From: Romanomermis culicivorax
Lineage: Eukaryota; Nematoda; Enoplea; Mermithida; Mermithidae
Length of the DNA stretch: 64,000 nucleotides
Assembly (NCBI GenBank): GCA_963922205.1
Contig: CAWUHX010000218.1
Coordinates: 186,001 to 250,000 of the forward strand
Direction: 5' to 3'
Positions within the stretch are counted from its first letter, which is position 1. The number at the start of each line of letters is the position of its first letter. Under the pieces are notes generated by a model. The model was not told the DNA's origin and made no database searches. It saw only the letters and a list, made by a program, of their open reading frames with translations. The translations under genes and the position numbers were made by a program. Of the stretch, positions 1 to 11,828 are shown piece after piece.

Positions 1-99
1 TTAACTTGCAGACCAGTTTTTCACAAATCAAAAATCAGACGCTACAGTTCACCTTTTTTATTTTTGACCGTCTTTCTTTCGTTTTTCTGTGTTCATCAG

Positions 100-3000
100 T
101 TTCCGGCCTCGAAGTTTTCAATCCCAACCAGTGCAGAGGTTGCCGGACGGATTTCGAATGCGCTAAAAACGCCGCCTGCATACCCATTAGCGTGGAATCT
201 GATTGTGGAGTTTGCGTTTGTAATGACGGCTTCGAGCCCGTGGGCGTTAAGCGGTGTAGAAAAGTGGCTAAGTCCAAGGCCAAAACGTCTAAAAGAGCGA
301 AAACAGGTTCGACGTCTATAAAAAATGGTAAGACATATTTCTTTATCTACTAAATTATTGTTACCAAAAAAATGGATCAAAGCTTCGCCGACTAGAATTA
401 TGATCTGAACTCAATATTTATTGGCTGATCAATTGAACTGCTTCAAATCATTGTCAATATACAGGGTGATGCAAAAAAATGTTCCCAAAGCTTGGCCAAT
501 ATTGCTGGGACAGAAATAAACATAGAATAGGGCTTTGAGCCAGGTCAAAATGTCAGCATTAGGATGGCAATGTCTAATGAAGTTTCCGATTTCTGGATAA
601 ATCGACATCGTTACCAGAAGTGCCCAATTTTCGGTAAGTGATAAACTTTTGTGAATTTTACAAATGATGTCAGAATATTCCTCTCCAATAAGTCGATCTG
701 CGAAAACCTTACGCGTGTTAGTTTAGAAATGAGAAGTTATCAGACCGCACGATTCTCTTTTAACTTGGAATTGACAATTTTTTTTTAAATCAATATGCAC
801 TTGATTTCTTCTTAGGAAGTTGCAACGTGATTTCTTTTTTGAACCAAGATGCACTTGATTTCTTTTTAGAATCAAGTTGCAACTTGGTATCTCGTGTGTG
901 AAATCCTGAAATTGCGTGTGCAATTTAGATTTGATTTTCTCGTCGACGTTTTGAATATTGTCATGCAAAACCTGATTTGCAAAGTGCAATTTTTTTGGGA
1001 GTCATCCCGAAATTCGCACACGCGTTTCAAGTTTCACACTCTTTTATGAAGTTACGACGAAAAGTGGCTCCTCCCGGATTCTGAATCAATCTAAAACAAA
1101 ATAAAGCGGCCCTCTTTTCGTAGGAAGTATCTTGCTTGTCTTCCGAGACTCATTTCAAAGAACGAACCACAGAATCAGAATCGTTATCTTCAATCCGACA
1201 GGAATACACTAGCTTGACTAAAAGTCGTGTCTCCCAAAGCAAGAAATTGATCTGCCTTGAAATCTCCTTCGAAAACTGATTCTATCTATTTGAAGTAAAA
1301 ATTTCATATAAACTTTTAGGCGCTTTACATAATTTTCGTAATACAACCTTTCTCCCGTAGGATTGATATTCCATTCAGTTCATGGGTTCCAATGAACCTG
1401 GCCATCAGGTTTGAGTCCTGATCGAAATTGTCAATCTTACCCTAACATTGGATGTGGATAAGAATAGAAATTCCCAGTACATCTTCAAGATTTTGAATAA
1501 CAGAAAAAATATTTATTCGGAATCTGAAAACTTGAATGGTCATTATTTACATATTCTAATTAGCAAAACTTTTACCTGTGGGAAGTTTCAGAGGAAGATG
1601 TCATCATTCGTCTGACTAGTCAAACGAGAATCACGTCGATGACGACGACCAAAATACCAACTAAATCAACATCCATCACTACAACTACACCCGAAACTTC
1701 AACATCAACTTCCACATCGACGACAACGCAAACATCTACCACTACGACTTCAACTCCAACTAAGACAACTGCTACTTCGACAGTTTTGCCGACGACTTTA
1801 GCAACAGCCACGATGACAATAAGTCGAACATCTCCGCAAATATCTCAAGGTATTGGGAATCGGAATGGGTTCAGGCACTTTTTCCACGATTTATTCTCGA
1901 TTCAGTAGTCTTTATGGTTTCAGTCTTTATCCTTTTTCTGGAGTCATGTTCTGCATGGATTCATGCTATGATTCGATACAAAAATGTAATTGTTGGCAAA
2001 ACAGAGCGACAGCTAAGTAGGATTATATTCAACTGAACTGAATCTGCATTTTAATAAACTGAATCTGCATTTTGGTAAACGAGTGTATGGGAATCTTCTA
2101 TCATCATGAATAAGAAACGAATTCAGGTTCAAAATCACTTGTGAAAACCTGCAGAATTGCGTTACCCAAGTTCAACCCGGCAAAAAAGATAAATTTCTCG
2201 AAAGAAGAAGCCGTGGCTGAATCGAAAATGTGCATGAATGTTTGAATGGGAAAACGTTTAAAATGCATCATCTCTATTCAGGCTCAATTCCAATACTTTT
2301 TTCTCTGAACTGTGCCGATTACGATTGCGTTGCGGAACCGACGCCGTCAGTTGATGCATCACCTTTGATCGTGAGGACAAGTATGTTCGATTTTACGCCC
2401 TCTAGTAGGTAGAATTTGTGGACTCAGTTTTGAAAAAGTTGATCGAAATACGTGCGAATACTCTCATGCTTCTAAATTTCAAAATAATAAAATGTATGCT
2501 ATGATCGAAATCGGTTACGCAGAGCTTTTACTGTAGAACTATTCAAAAAATGTTGCATGCTAATTTAAGTAAGCTCACAAATTTCTGGGCCTTTGTGACA
2601 TTTGGTTTATCAAATAATCTTAAAAATATGAAATAATACTTGCTTTTCAGTTATATTATTTGTCAAATTCAGAAACAAATTTGAGTCTAAATTACCGTGG
2701 TAATATGAAGTTTTGGAAAAGAAGCTTTTGAGAAATATCATATTTTCAAGGCTGCAAAAGCAAGATCATGCACGACCGAGTTGCTTGTAACAGTCCATTG
2801 GCTTCAAACTTGCCGGACTGTAATGGAGTTTACTGTTTGGACAATGAAGAAACTCAGAGTAGTTATTGTATTTGCCCGTACGACAAGATTGGCAGTTCTT
2901 GTTTGGTCGATAAGCCCGGAAAGTGCTCACATGGAACAGGTAATGTGGAGCCACACACACATAAACATTTTTTCCGTTTCCCATACTGTGAACTACAGCC

Positions 3001-3893
3001 CACTTGCTTTGGAATGGCAGATGCAGCAACAACGAAAAAAGTAGGTTCAATTCGGCACACAATTTGCAAGGAGTGGAAAGATTTATACTTTAGAAGAAAT
3101 ATGAATTCATTCGTGACAAATAGGAAGCCAAAATCAAAGATAAAACATCAAGCTTATCCATTTTTGATTTGCGTAAAACTGTGTCGGCACGTAAGTGCAT
3201 CTGACCAGATTATTGGTGAAAATTTTCAGTCCGGCTGTTTGCCGCTGGTAGACGAGAAAGTTTTTCTCTTTGATTACGGTAATAAGCTTAATTTTTTCCA
3301 GAATCGAATCTACTTTCATCGGTTCACTACATCTGCCATTCCAAAATAACTAGACTATAATGAATCATCAAAAAATGTTTTTCGGGAAAGGTTTTTTACT
3401 GAGACGCGTTTTTTGCTAATTTTATTGGCTCGGACATTGTGGACACTGGTTCAACTCCTTCTACTAAGTCACTTGTATGAAACTATAAATTCAGAAAAAC
3501 TCTAAGCAAAGTTCTTCCTATACACCCATGAATATGATGACGATACCGACAGGCACAACTTTTCCATTCATTACTTTAAAAAATTTTCGAGAATAAAGTT
3601 CTTGCACTTGCTTATCAAATGTTTGGATCAAAAGCTCCTATGAGTAGGACCAAACCGTATAGACTACTATATTTCAGGTCTATTACCTATTGATCAAATT
3701 TTGAGAAAAAATACCAGATTTGTGCACAGAAACATGCCAGAACTTGGGGACATTGTTGCCCGGCATTTTGCTTCCAGTTGGATTGAATGCGTCAAGCTTT
3801 GTCAGTGGACTGACGGAGAGTGAGACACTTATTTTCTTCAAATCAATAGGTTTTGAAATGAAAGAGTCCATACCTTTTCGGGCAGTCGACTAA
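100..3893 (+). CDS. Gene A: Cys-rich EGF-like/Thr-rich secreted or surface protein (5' end outside window)
   Basis: Internal exons 100-327, 1592-1849, 2282-2380 and 2751-2939 join in frame. Every junction is phase 1 and every exon has AG/GT borders. Exon 1 encodes a compact Cys-rich module (CRGCRTDFEC followed by GVCVCNDGFEP) resembling EGF/EB modules. Exon 2 is a low-complexity Thr/Ser stalk likely to be O-glycosylated. Exon 3 carries a short Cys pair (CADYDC). Exon 4 is a second EGF-like module (CNGVYC, YCICPYDKIGSSC). A possible terminal exon at 3718-3893 keeps phase and ends in TAA, but its sequence is not distinctive. The symmetric phase-1 exons are typical of shuffled extracellular modules. 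Start and signal peptide lie left of the window. The same exon order is found inverted in gene B (46929 to 44023), which strongly supports coding status. Function is unknown; adhesion, matrix or cuticle roles are only guesses. Confidence 0.7.
1639..1849 (+). repeat. Thr/Ser-coding low-complexity stalk in gene A
   Basis: ACN/TCN-rich trinucleotide-like tract inside exon 2 of gene A. It codes almost only Thr, Ser and Pro. The paralogue has the equivalent tract at about 46567-46700 on the other strand. This is a mucin-like linker rather than a free-standing satellite. Confidence 0.7.
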
Positions 3894-4768
3894 TTGATGA
3901 TTGAAAAGTATTAATGCAACTGAAATATCGGCACGGTCTTCACAAGGGTCTTTTCATAAACTTGTATTAATCCTGGAAGAAAAATGTTCTTTGGAAAAAA
4001 AGCCTTTGGCTTACTTGGTTTACTTCTATATTTGAAGTAAAACTTTAAGATGCAAGGCAATCAATTTTGGTCAAATCAATAACGTCAGGATTTGCGAATT
4101 ATTGAGCGTTGCAGTCATCAAAGACAATACCATGCTACAAAGTTGGTTGCAGGAGCAAACAGGGTGGACTTACGTTTGTTGTCTTTAAAAACAATGGTTA
4201 TTGTCATTGGAATGTTTAGGTGCATGTATGTATTATAGATATTAAATTGTATTTTTGTGTTTTTTATTATATATAAACATATATTTTTTCTGCATGCTCA
4301 CAAATTGTGGCCCAATCTGAATAGCCTACTAATCTACTAATACGTTCGGTACATAGATTCGAAAATATTAGCTGCTTATGATTCGAACAGACTCAATTCT
4401 AGGAACATCATAATGGCTCGTGGGATCAACGAATTAATGTGGCCCTGCAAAGTGAGTCAGCATATGAATATGATGTGCTTTGCTTCAACTATTGAAATGG
4501 CTGAATAAATATGCTAATTTATTTCACAATGCAAATACACACAAATGAAAAAATAAAGAAGACAAAGTGACCCAAAAGCACCCAGAATGAATCATCACAC
4601 AAAAACATCAGTTTATGGACAGAAGAATATTTGCATAACATAAACGCAAGAACATATAAAAAGCGAGAAAAGATGCCACACATATGTCATGCAGTTTTTC
4701 ACTACCTGTGGCATATCATTAGCCCTTTTTGATTTGACATCAGCCAGGTGAAAATTAGCAGGAGGGAC
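3894..4768. other. Gene-free AT-rich stretch
   Basis: No ORF with splice borders or a recognisable domain on either strand. It is presumably the 3' flank of gene A. Confidence 0.5.
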
Positions 4769-5505
4769 TCAATTGAATATTATTTCAGCTGGTGAAAGTA
4801 ATTTGAGATTTGGCCATGCAGTGCAGTAAAGAAACAAATATGTCTGGTTTGCCATAGCTGGCTAATAGTTCAGATAGGAACTTGATTGTTCATTCGAAGG
4901 TGTTGTCAGGGAACAGTCGGACATAAGGAAATCTATATAATCAGCCATATAAGATGCAGTTCGGTAGTTGTTACAGTATCACTGGTGGGGATGTTGATTA
5001 ATGATGGCGAGTAATATTCTCATATTCGGCGGACATTCCATGCTTTTCCATCCGACAATTTGAAAATGTAATTGCTGAGCACTTCAATGACCTTGATGAT
5101 GTCAGAATACAACTATTCCTTCTTTCTAATCATTGCTACATGGCGTTTAAATTTTACTTTATCACCAATATAGAACAAGGGTGTATGTGATGAGAGATAC
5201 AGCTTTGTTCAGTTGGCATATCTTCAGCACATGAGACCTGATAGTCTTTCAGCTTCTTTTCTTTCAATTTTGTCCCTTCCTCAGTCTCTAAGCCATTTGT
5301 CATGATTCGAATGGTAACTGGGAACATCAATTGAATATTATTTCAGCTGGTGAAAGTAATTTGAGATTTGGCCATGCAGTGCAGTAAAGAAACAAATATG
5401 TCTGGTTTGCCATAGCTGGCTAATAGTTCAGATAAGAACTTGATTGTTCATTCGAAGGTGTTGTCAGGGAACAGTCGGACATAAGGAAATCTATATAATC
5501 AGCCA
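4769..5505 (+). repeat. 179-bp direct repeat (4769-4947 and 5327-5505)
   Basis: The two segments begin TCAATTGAATATTATTTCAG and end TAATCAGCCA. They are the same length with a single mismatch that I can see (GATAGGAAC against GATAAGAAC). Start-to-start distance is 558 bp and the sequence between them is unrelated, so this is a recent local duplication or two copies of a young repeat. No coding potential. Confidence 0.85.
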
Positions 5506-6560
5506 CTACAATCAAAAATTTACTTGGATATAGCTTAGTTGCAAAGGGACCAACCGCGTTCTGTTTCTTATAAAACCTTAAGGTCTTACATTTTCTTTTA
5601 AAATATGCTAAAATTTTGTAAATTCTGAAGAATAATCTTATGACTTATAAGGTTTTATAAGTTTTTCATGCATTTTGTTAAGTTTTTTGTCCAGATCGTT
5701 TCAGATCATGTAAGATCTTGCAAGAAAAATTTCCAACTCATAGATCAGAATGTATCTTGTAAAACATTTCAAGACATAACCCAATGTCACAAGAAATCTT
5801 ATAGGATAACATATCCCTCGAAAGATATCTTGTAAGGTATACACAATCAGCTCTACTTGAAAGGTATAGGAGGATCTAACTTGCACAAGATATCTAGCAG
5901 AATCATGTATATCTTATAAGATAGACTCTTCTAAGATACCTTATAAGATTCAGCGAGCCTTATCCAAGGTATCCTACATGAATCTGCATATGCAGGCAGT
6001 ATTATTGAGGCTTTCGACTTCAAAATTACATTTTTGTAGAATGTTTGTGTTGTATCTGTTAAGTCATTATGAATACAAGTAATCGTATCTGTCATCATTT
6101 ATAGTTCATTTTTTAGATGCGTCTGAATAGTAAAATTGAAAAGTATGTGTATGTTTCAAATTTTTATGAAAGCAGATGGCAAGTAATATTTCATATTTCA
6201 ATGATTTCCAGTTTAACCATGAGTGACATAGGACTTTTTTTGACAGCTAACGTTCACCAATGTTTTGAATGGAAAGTCTGGAAGTAAAAGCTTTCTGTAA
6301 ACGATTTTAACCAGTAATGATTTGGTCATTTTGGAATTTTGAAGCATTTTATAAAAAGCAAACTGTAGAATTTTTCGGCCTTCAAAAATATTGAAACAAA
6401 AGATCTGTTGTAAAGCCCTGTGAAGGTGCTTTTCATGAATGTACTTGTTTTCATCATTTTTCAATTTGTGAGCATTTTATAAACAAAATACAAATGCCAC
6501 ACACTTTCTAACTTCAGCCCCATGTAGTATTTCTTTTCTAGAAGTAACACAGGGGTATAC
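5506..6560. other. AT-rich non-coding stretch with TCTTATAAG palindromes
   Basis: From about 5560 to 5960 the words CTTATAAG, AAGATCTTGCAAG and ATCTTATAAGAT recur in both orientations, giving a degenerate palindromic repeat field. No gene signal is seen. Confidence 0.4.
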
Positions 6561-6599
6561 AATTTTTAGTTCATTTTATGAAGGGCACCTGGCAGATCA

Positions 6600-7270
6600 T
6601 ATTGCTGACACATCACAGGTCACAATGCTGAATGCTGATCACAGGTCACAATGCTGAGGTTTGCAATGCTGTCACATCTAATTTTGAGTATGACTTTGCC
6701 AAATTTCTCATGGAATATCATACTTATCCCCATGGTACCGCACCCTCTAATCCCTGGTCTGATTGCCCCATCAACAGTAGATTTGTTACACAGACAACCA
6801 CTCAAATTTTGCATCACCAGCTCCTCAGTCACCAGAAGTTGCTCCTATTAGCACTTCTGATTCACTGACTGTTTTAGATGCTGTTTTGCAACCTTCTTCT
6901 CCAAATATGGTTCAAACCACTCCCAATATTGACTCTCCTGTTAGTTCTACTTTATTCTTTCTGTTAATATTAGTTGGGATGTGAATGATTCTTCAGGTCA
7001 AGATCCCTGGATAATGTGCTGGGCAATATGTCACATTAGTAAACCTACCACTGCTACTGACGATTATATGTTAAAACCATGTCCCTACTAATGCCTTTCT
7101 CATTCCTATCAAATGGACTACTGCAAATGCCCTAGTTGGTACTGGCGCACAGTGTTCTGTATTATCCTCCAGATTGGTAAAACATACTTTTGAGGTACCC
7201 TCTTCCTGTCTGGTCACTCAGGTATCACAGATGGTGCAATAGTCAAAGCCTGTAGCCCTGTTCTGTTCAC
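6600..7270 (+). mobile_element. Degenerate LTR-retrotransposon gag-pro remnant
   Basis: At about 7091-7200 (+) a frame reads ALVGTGAQCSVLSSRLV, the shape of a retropepsin active site (consensus DTGA followed by a hydrophobic strand). The catalytic Asp codon is replaced here, so the enzyme would be dead. Upstream, 6600-6960 holds Pro/Ser/Thr-rich broken frames compatible with the end of gag, and a short duplication of the CACAATGCTGA word near 6620-6655. No LTRs, reverse transcriptase or integrase are recognisable. Ty3/gypsy-type origin is inferred from the protease motif only. Confidence 0.5.
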
Positions 7271-9200
7271 TATGGAATCAGGATTTGGAGAAAATATCAT
7301 CAAATGGGTCATTTTTTAAATGTGTGCAGTATACAACATTATGTATATGCAACGTATATACTAGCCAGTTTTTCAATGTGCAAGGAACAGGAGCAAGTCT
7401 GTGCGCCTTTTTCCCTCATCGCCCCATCCTAAAAAATATTTTTGACACTATAAGTATCAAAGCGTGAACCAGCAAATGCAGAAAAAAGCACCATACCTGT
7501 ACACTCCATGAGTTTATTTGAATATGCCCCAATGGGGCAGAAAAAAGAAGAATATACTTGCTTGGATAGTTGCCAAGCTAGAAAAAGAAGTGGATTAGAT
7601 TTTTGGGAACTTTTGTTAAAGTTGGAAAAAATTCACTTTCGTTATATTGGATTTTAATTTTTTCTCAAAGAAAAATTTCCAGTCTGTAAAAAAGTATATT
7701 CTGCAGCATCGTACATTTTGTCCTTCTCCTGGCATCAACCACAGTAAAATTTTTCTATATGAAAATTATATGCACATGACTTAAATGTAAAGAAATGATA
7801 AATCAATATCATTCTAACTCCCAACCGATTCAAAACTTCCGCCTCTCACACTAGCTGAAAAACAGTGAGGGAGGCATACTATAGTCATTTGCAGGACTAT
7901 AAAGAAACCTGAGGTTGGTAGCACAAACCCAACATGAGGATAATCTCAATATCGGGATTAAATTGTTAATGCTGAGTTTGAGCTAATTGCAATGCCTAAA
8001 TTATTTTCTTCCAGTGCAGAAACAATACTTAACTAAAATTGAGGTTTAAGTTCGAGTTTGAAAATTGCAGACATTTTTATATTTATTTGATTTAGAGATA
8101 AAAAAATTATGCGAAAATGTTAGTGCAACCCAACAGCTCGTGGTGAGGATAATCTTGACATTGAGCTCGTTATAATCCTGGTGAAATTCAAATTTCACCG
8201 AACTTGAGATCAAGCCCAGTCGCCCTTTTGCTCGAGATTATCTTGAGCTCAAGCTAAGAACCCTTTAGTGCAACTGGGCCTAGGTTGTAGTCATTGGCCA
8301 CCAATCTGCAAATATGAGAACAGGGTGAAGCATTTAAAAATGCTCCTGATTCAGCCATGCCTATATTGGGGGTGTTGCACCCTATCCCATACCCGACTCT
8401 CCTCCACTATATTTGCACTGCCATGGCAACAGTACAACTTATTTTAAAACAGGATGGGAGTGACAGGGACGGGTAAATTGCTTCTGCAATCCTACAAAAA
8501 GCACTCTTTCTGCAAATTTCATTTTAAATCCAAAAACTGTGAATGATGCTATTTTTTGAATAGTTAAATACAAGACAATAAACTTGTTTATAGCTTGTAA
8601 TCAGTAGAACTTACAGAGTTAATTCCATGCGATATGTTATGTAAAATGAATGAATTGAACATATCTTGCACAATCGATTTATTTCTATAAAGACTTTGTG
8701 CTGTAGCTTTTTTTCTAAAAAAGCTGAGTGGAATTTTATTTGGCAGTTTCCCATAGTTGATTCCCTTTGTTAACACCAAGCTCAGTAAAAACTTCAACAT
8801 AGTTGGAAGCACACATGTGTGAGGGGGATATGAGGGTACAAACTACCCTAAGGGCTTTGAACCTGGAAAATTCACGAAAAAAAATTTTTGGTCAACTTTT
8901 TTTAAAATTTTTTGTCTCAAAAAACAAGCCAAAAAACAGGACAGGGAGTTGGATTGAAATTTTTTTTTGTTCTTAATAACGGAAAGAAAGGTCTTCTAAC
9001 ATTCAAATTCTTCGACCTATATTAGTTGAATATATAAAATTATTTGCCTCGACACATTTTTTAAAGTTTCAGTGTTACTTTTTTGGAATCAAGTATGCTT
9101 CGTTTAGAAAAATTGTTAAGACACGATTTCTGAGAGATTCCACCTTCTGCTCTATAGACTTATCATAAGTTTAAAATTAATAATATCTAAAAAAGAGACA
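7271..9200. other. Non-coding repeat-rich stretch
   Basis: No supported gene. About 8130-8290 contains a CTCGAGATTATCTTGAGCTCAAG segment with a nearby inverted match and TTTAGTGCAACTGGGCC. It resembles the 44.7-45.8 kb inverted-repeat element (GAGATTATCTCGAGCTCAGG), so it is probably a diverged relative. Confidence 0.4.
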
Positions 9201-9204
9201 TTTT

Positions 9205-10215
9205 GAGTAGTTTTATATGCTGAGTATCGTGACAGCATTAATTTCGTATAAAAATCAAAATTTGCACAGCCGCAGTACACCAGAGTTCGTAATTTTTACA
9301 TATTTTGGCATTTTTCGGTCTGTAGGCGTGTAACGAAAGATCACAGCTCAGAAAAGACGTGACTCTGAAGCTAAATGTTCATTTTATGCAGAACACTAGG
9401 CTCTATGTGCAGGTATGAAAAACATTTTCTAGTCCCTTACTTTACACTCATTATTCCATTTTAAAGTGTCAAAACGGAAGTCAAAATAAACCGAAAAAGT
9501 CCTTTAGGGTCTTTTTTGGACATCTTTCCATACGATGCCGCAGAATTTTTTTCTTGATTTCTGTCGCCACTAATGTCTGACATATTGTGTTAAAATTCCA
9601 ATCAAATTTATGCACCGTTTTGGGAGCTGTAGGTGTCTGCACACTCTGAACGTTGATACAAAAATGCTGTTTAATGCTATTATAGTCTGTTTTTCTTCAA
9701 ATGCTTCTAACTAATCAAATGGGATGCAGGAAACATTGAAAACGTTCAGATTAGACGAATAAAAAGAAAAGATGTGAGTCGAATCACTGGTAACATTTCA
9801 TGCATCAATTTACAATAGTTGCGCAACAGGATGCCCTAGAACAGATGTAACAGAAACTTCTCTCCTCAGTAATTTGACCCGAAAAAAATCGAAGCTGCTA
9901 GTTTAATGTTACAAAATAAATGTCGGCAGTCTGACCTATGTTATAAGCTGAAAATCTGATAGTAGATTGCAGTGCCTTTCCAATAAAGCAAAGACTGTCC
10001 CAATTCATCTTGCCGTTTTTCTGTAGATAAATTTCAAACTATCACTCGATTTCTGAAATGTAATAAAAATTTTCGAAGTTTTCGATTTTTTATTTAAAGC
10101 GCTTTGTTCAGAAACCATCAAACGTAGATCAATGAAAATTTATCAGGACATTGAGCCACATTTTTTCTTATAATGTATTGAGTAGAGACGCATCCAGTGT
10201 TCCCAGAACTTTATT
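9205..10215 (+). repeat. Interspersed ~1-kb repeat, copy 1
   Basis: Collinear and roughly 80-90% alike by eye with 62972-64000. Both contain GCTGAGTATCGTGACAGCAT, CACAGCTCAGAAAAGACGTG, GTTTTGGGAGCTGTAGGTGT and GTTGCGCAACAGGATGCC in the same order and end near GTTCCCAGAACT. No intact ORF, so a non-autonomous or decayed transposable element of unknown class. Confidence 0.8.
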
Positions 10216-11828
10216 GATTGGACATTTATCCAGATTCAAAAACACATCTGAATGACAGTGCAATGTATGCAAATCTCTACAGCTGCCAAAACGGTGAGTG
10301 GTGATGAGAAGTTACTTTCGCAGCTACTCTAGGAATGTATGAACTAAGAAACAGAAAAATAAAATTCCTTGGCATCATAGTTGAAGGTGCTCAGGTTTGC
10401 CCATAGACAGAATGTTTTGCTTTTTTTGCTTTTCATTTTCGATAAAGTGTTTTGCGGAGTGTAAAATGTTCGTTTGTGAAACAATTAGTACATCAAACTA
10501 TAGTCTGTTAGTTATTTGATAATTCTGTAGTACAGATATTGAGTGTATCACAAGGGGTAGACAAGGGCCACCTTGAAGATGCAGGGACTTCTTAGCGATT
10601 TCCATAGGTATGCCTCCATCAGAGCTGTGCAGCTCCCAAAACCGTACAAAAATCTTGATGAAAGTTTTACCTGCATGAGCTATAAAACGAAAAGATAAAA
10701 TTCTGCAGCATCGGGCATCCGATGGGAAGGTGCTCTAGCGTGCAATTAAACAAAGTTTTTCTAATTTTGACGGCTCATTTTTAAGACTTTAAGCTCTCTT
10801 AAAAGGTGTAAAGTGCAATAGATTACAGTAAATGTCGTGCCAAAAGATAGAGTGTTCCCTCCTGTGTAAAATGAATATTCATTTATCGAATGAGATCGCT
10901 TTAATTCGGAAATATCGCTTGGCCTGCGAGACCACTGAAAAATGCAAAAAATCATCAATTTTCAAACTTTGGCATATTGTACCCGCCTGAATTTTCATTT
11001 TTAAGTAGAGCGAATGATACCATAAAACTCAGCGCACGAAACTGCATAAAATATCTCATTTTGCTACATGATTGAATTTTGATTTATCATAAGGAAGGCT
11101 TAACCTCGCATAAATCGTGTCTTGAACGACAGCATCATTTCCATTTTTAAGACGGCTTTCTCTACTCTGAAACTCGTTTTCCTTCTTCGTCTTCTCAATC
11201 ATTGCTGGGGGGTCGAATTTGCTGAGGGTCAATCAAAATCTACTGGGGGTCAATACCCTCCGAACGCCCCCCCCTCACGTGCATCTATGCCAGTCACAGC
11301 CCTGGGCCACTGAAAAATAGAACAGTGTTCTATTTGTTAGTGAGAGTGTTGTGACTGCGATTTACGGGAGCATGTTTTTCTCGCAAATCGCATTAAACTT
11401 TACGGCCGTGAAAGCCGCGTTCACGACGCACTCTGATTGGTTACAACCGAGGCCGTGATCCACGGACCGTGAAGTATAAATACGACTTTAGGCTTTTTGT
11501 TTATGATAAAAAATTGATAAAACGTCGTGGTGCTAAAATTGTAAAAAAAAGTTCGGATAGCCTTCCAGAAAAATATTTTATATTTTTTCCGATCGAATTT
11601 AGAATTCATGATTCAAAATTTTGATCTACAGTTTATTTTTATGACATTCTTTTAGCATTGAAAATACAAATAATGTCCCAAATATCATTGGTGCGAAACT
11701 CTTACTGTAGAATTTATCGGTTTGTGTAAATGAGTGATTTAACAGACAAGATACGTCGAATACAATGAAACGTATTTTAAAAAACTTGGTCAAAATAAAT
11801 ATTAATGGACAGAGACCTGCGCAAAATA
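10216..11828. other. Non-coding spacer 3' of the F-box gene
   Basis: No ORF with splice sites or recognisable domain. It contains C/G homopolymer patches near 11205-11275. The convergent genes A (+) and F-box (-) end on its two sides. Confidence 0.4.

Noticed and set aside
1620..1811. Val-rich 63-aa ORF antisense to the Thr stalk
   Set aside because: Reverse-complement shadow of ACN codons (GTN = Val) in gene A. The same applies to 46584-46796 opposite gene B.
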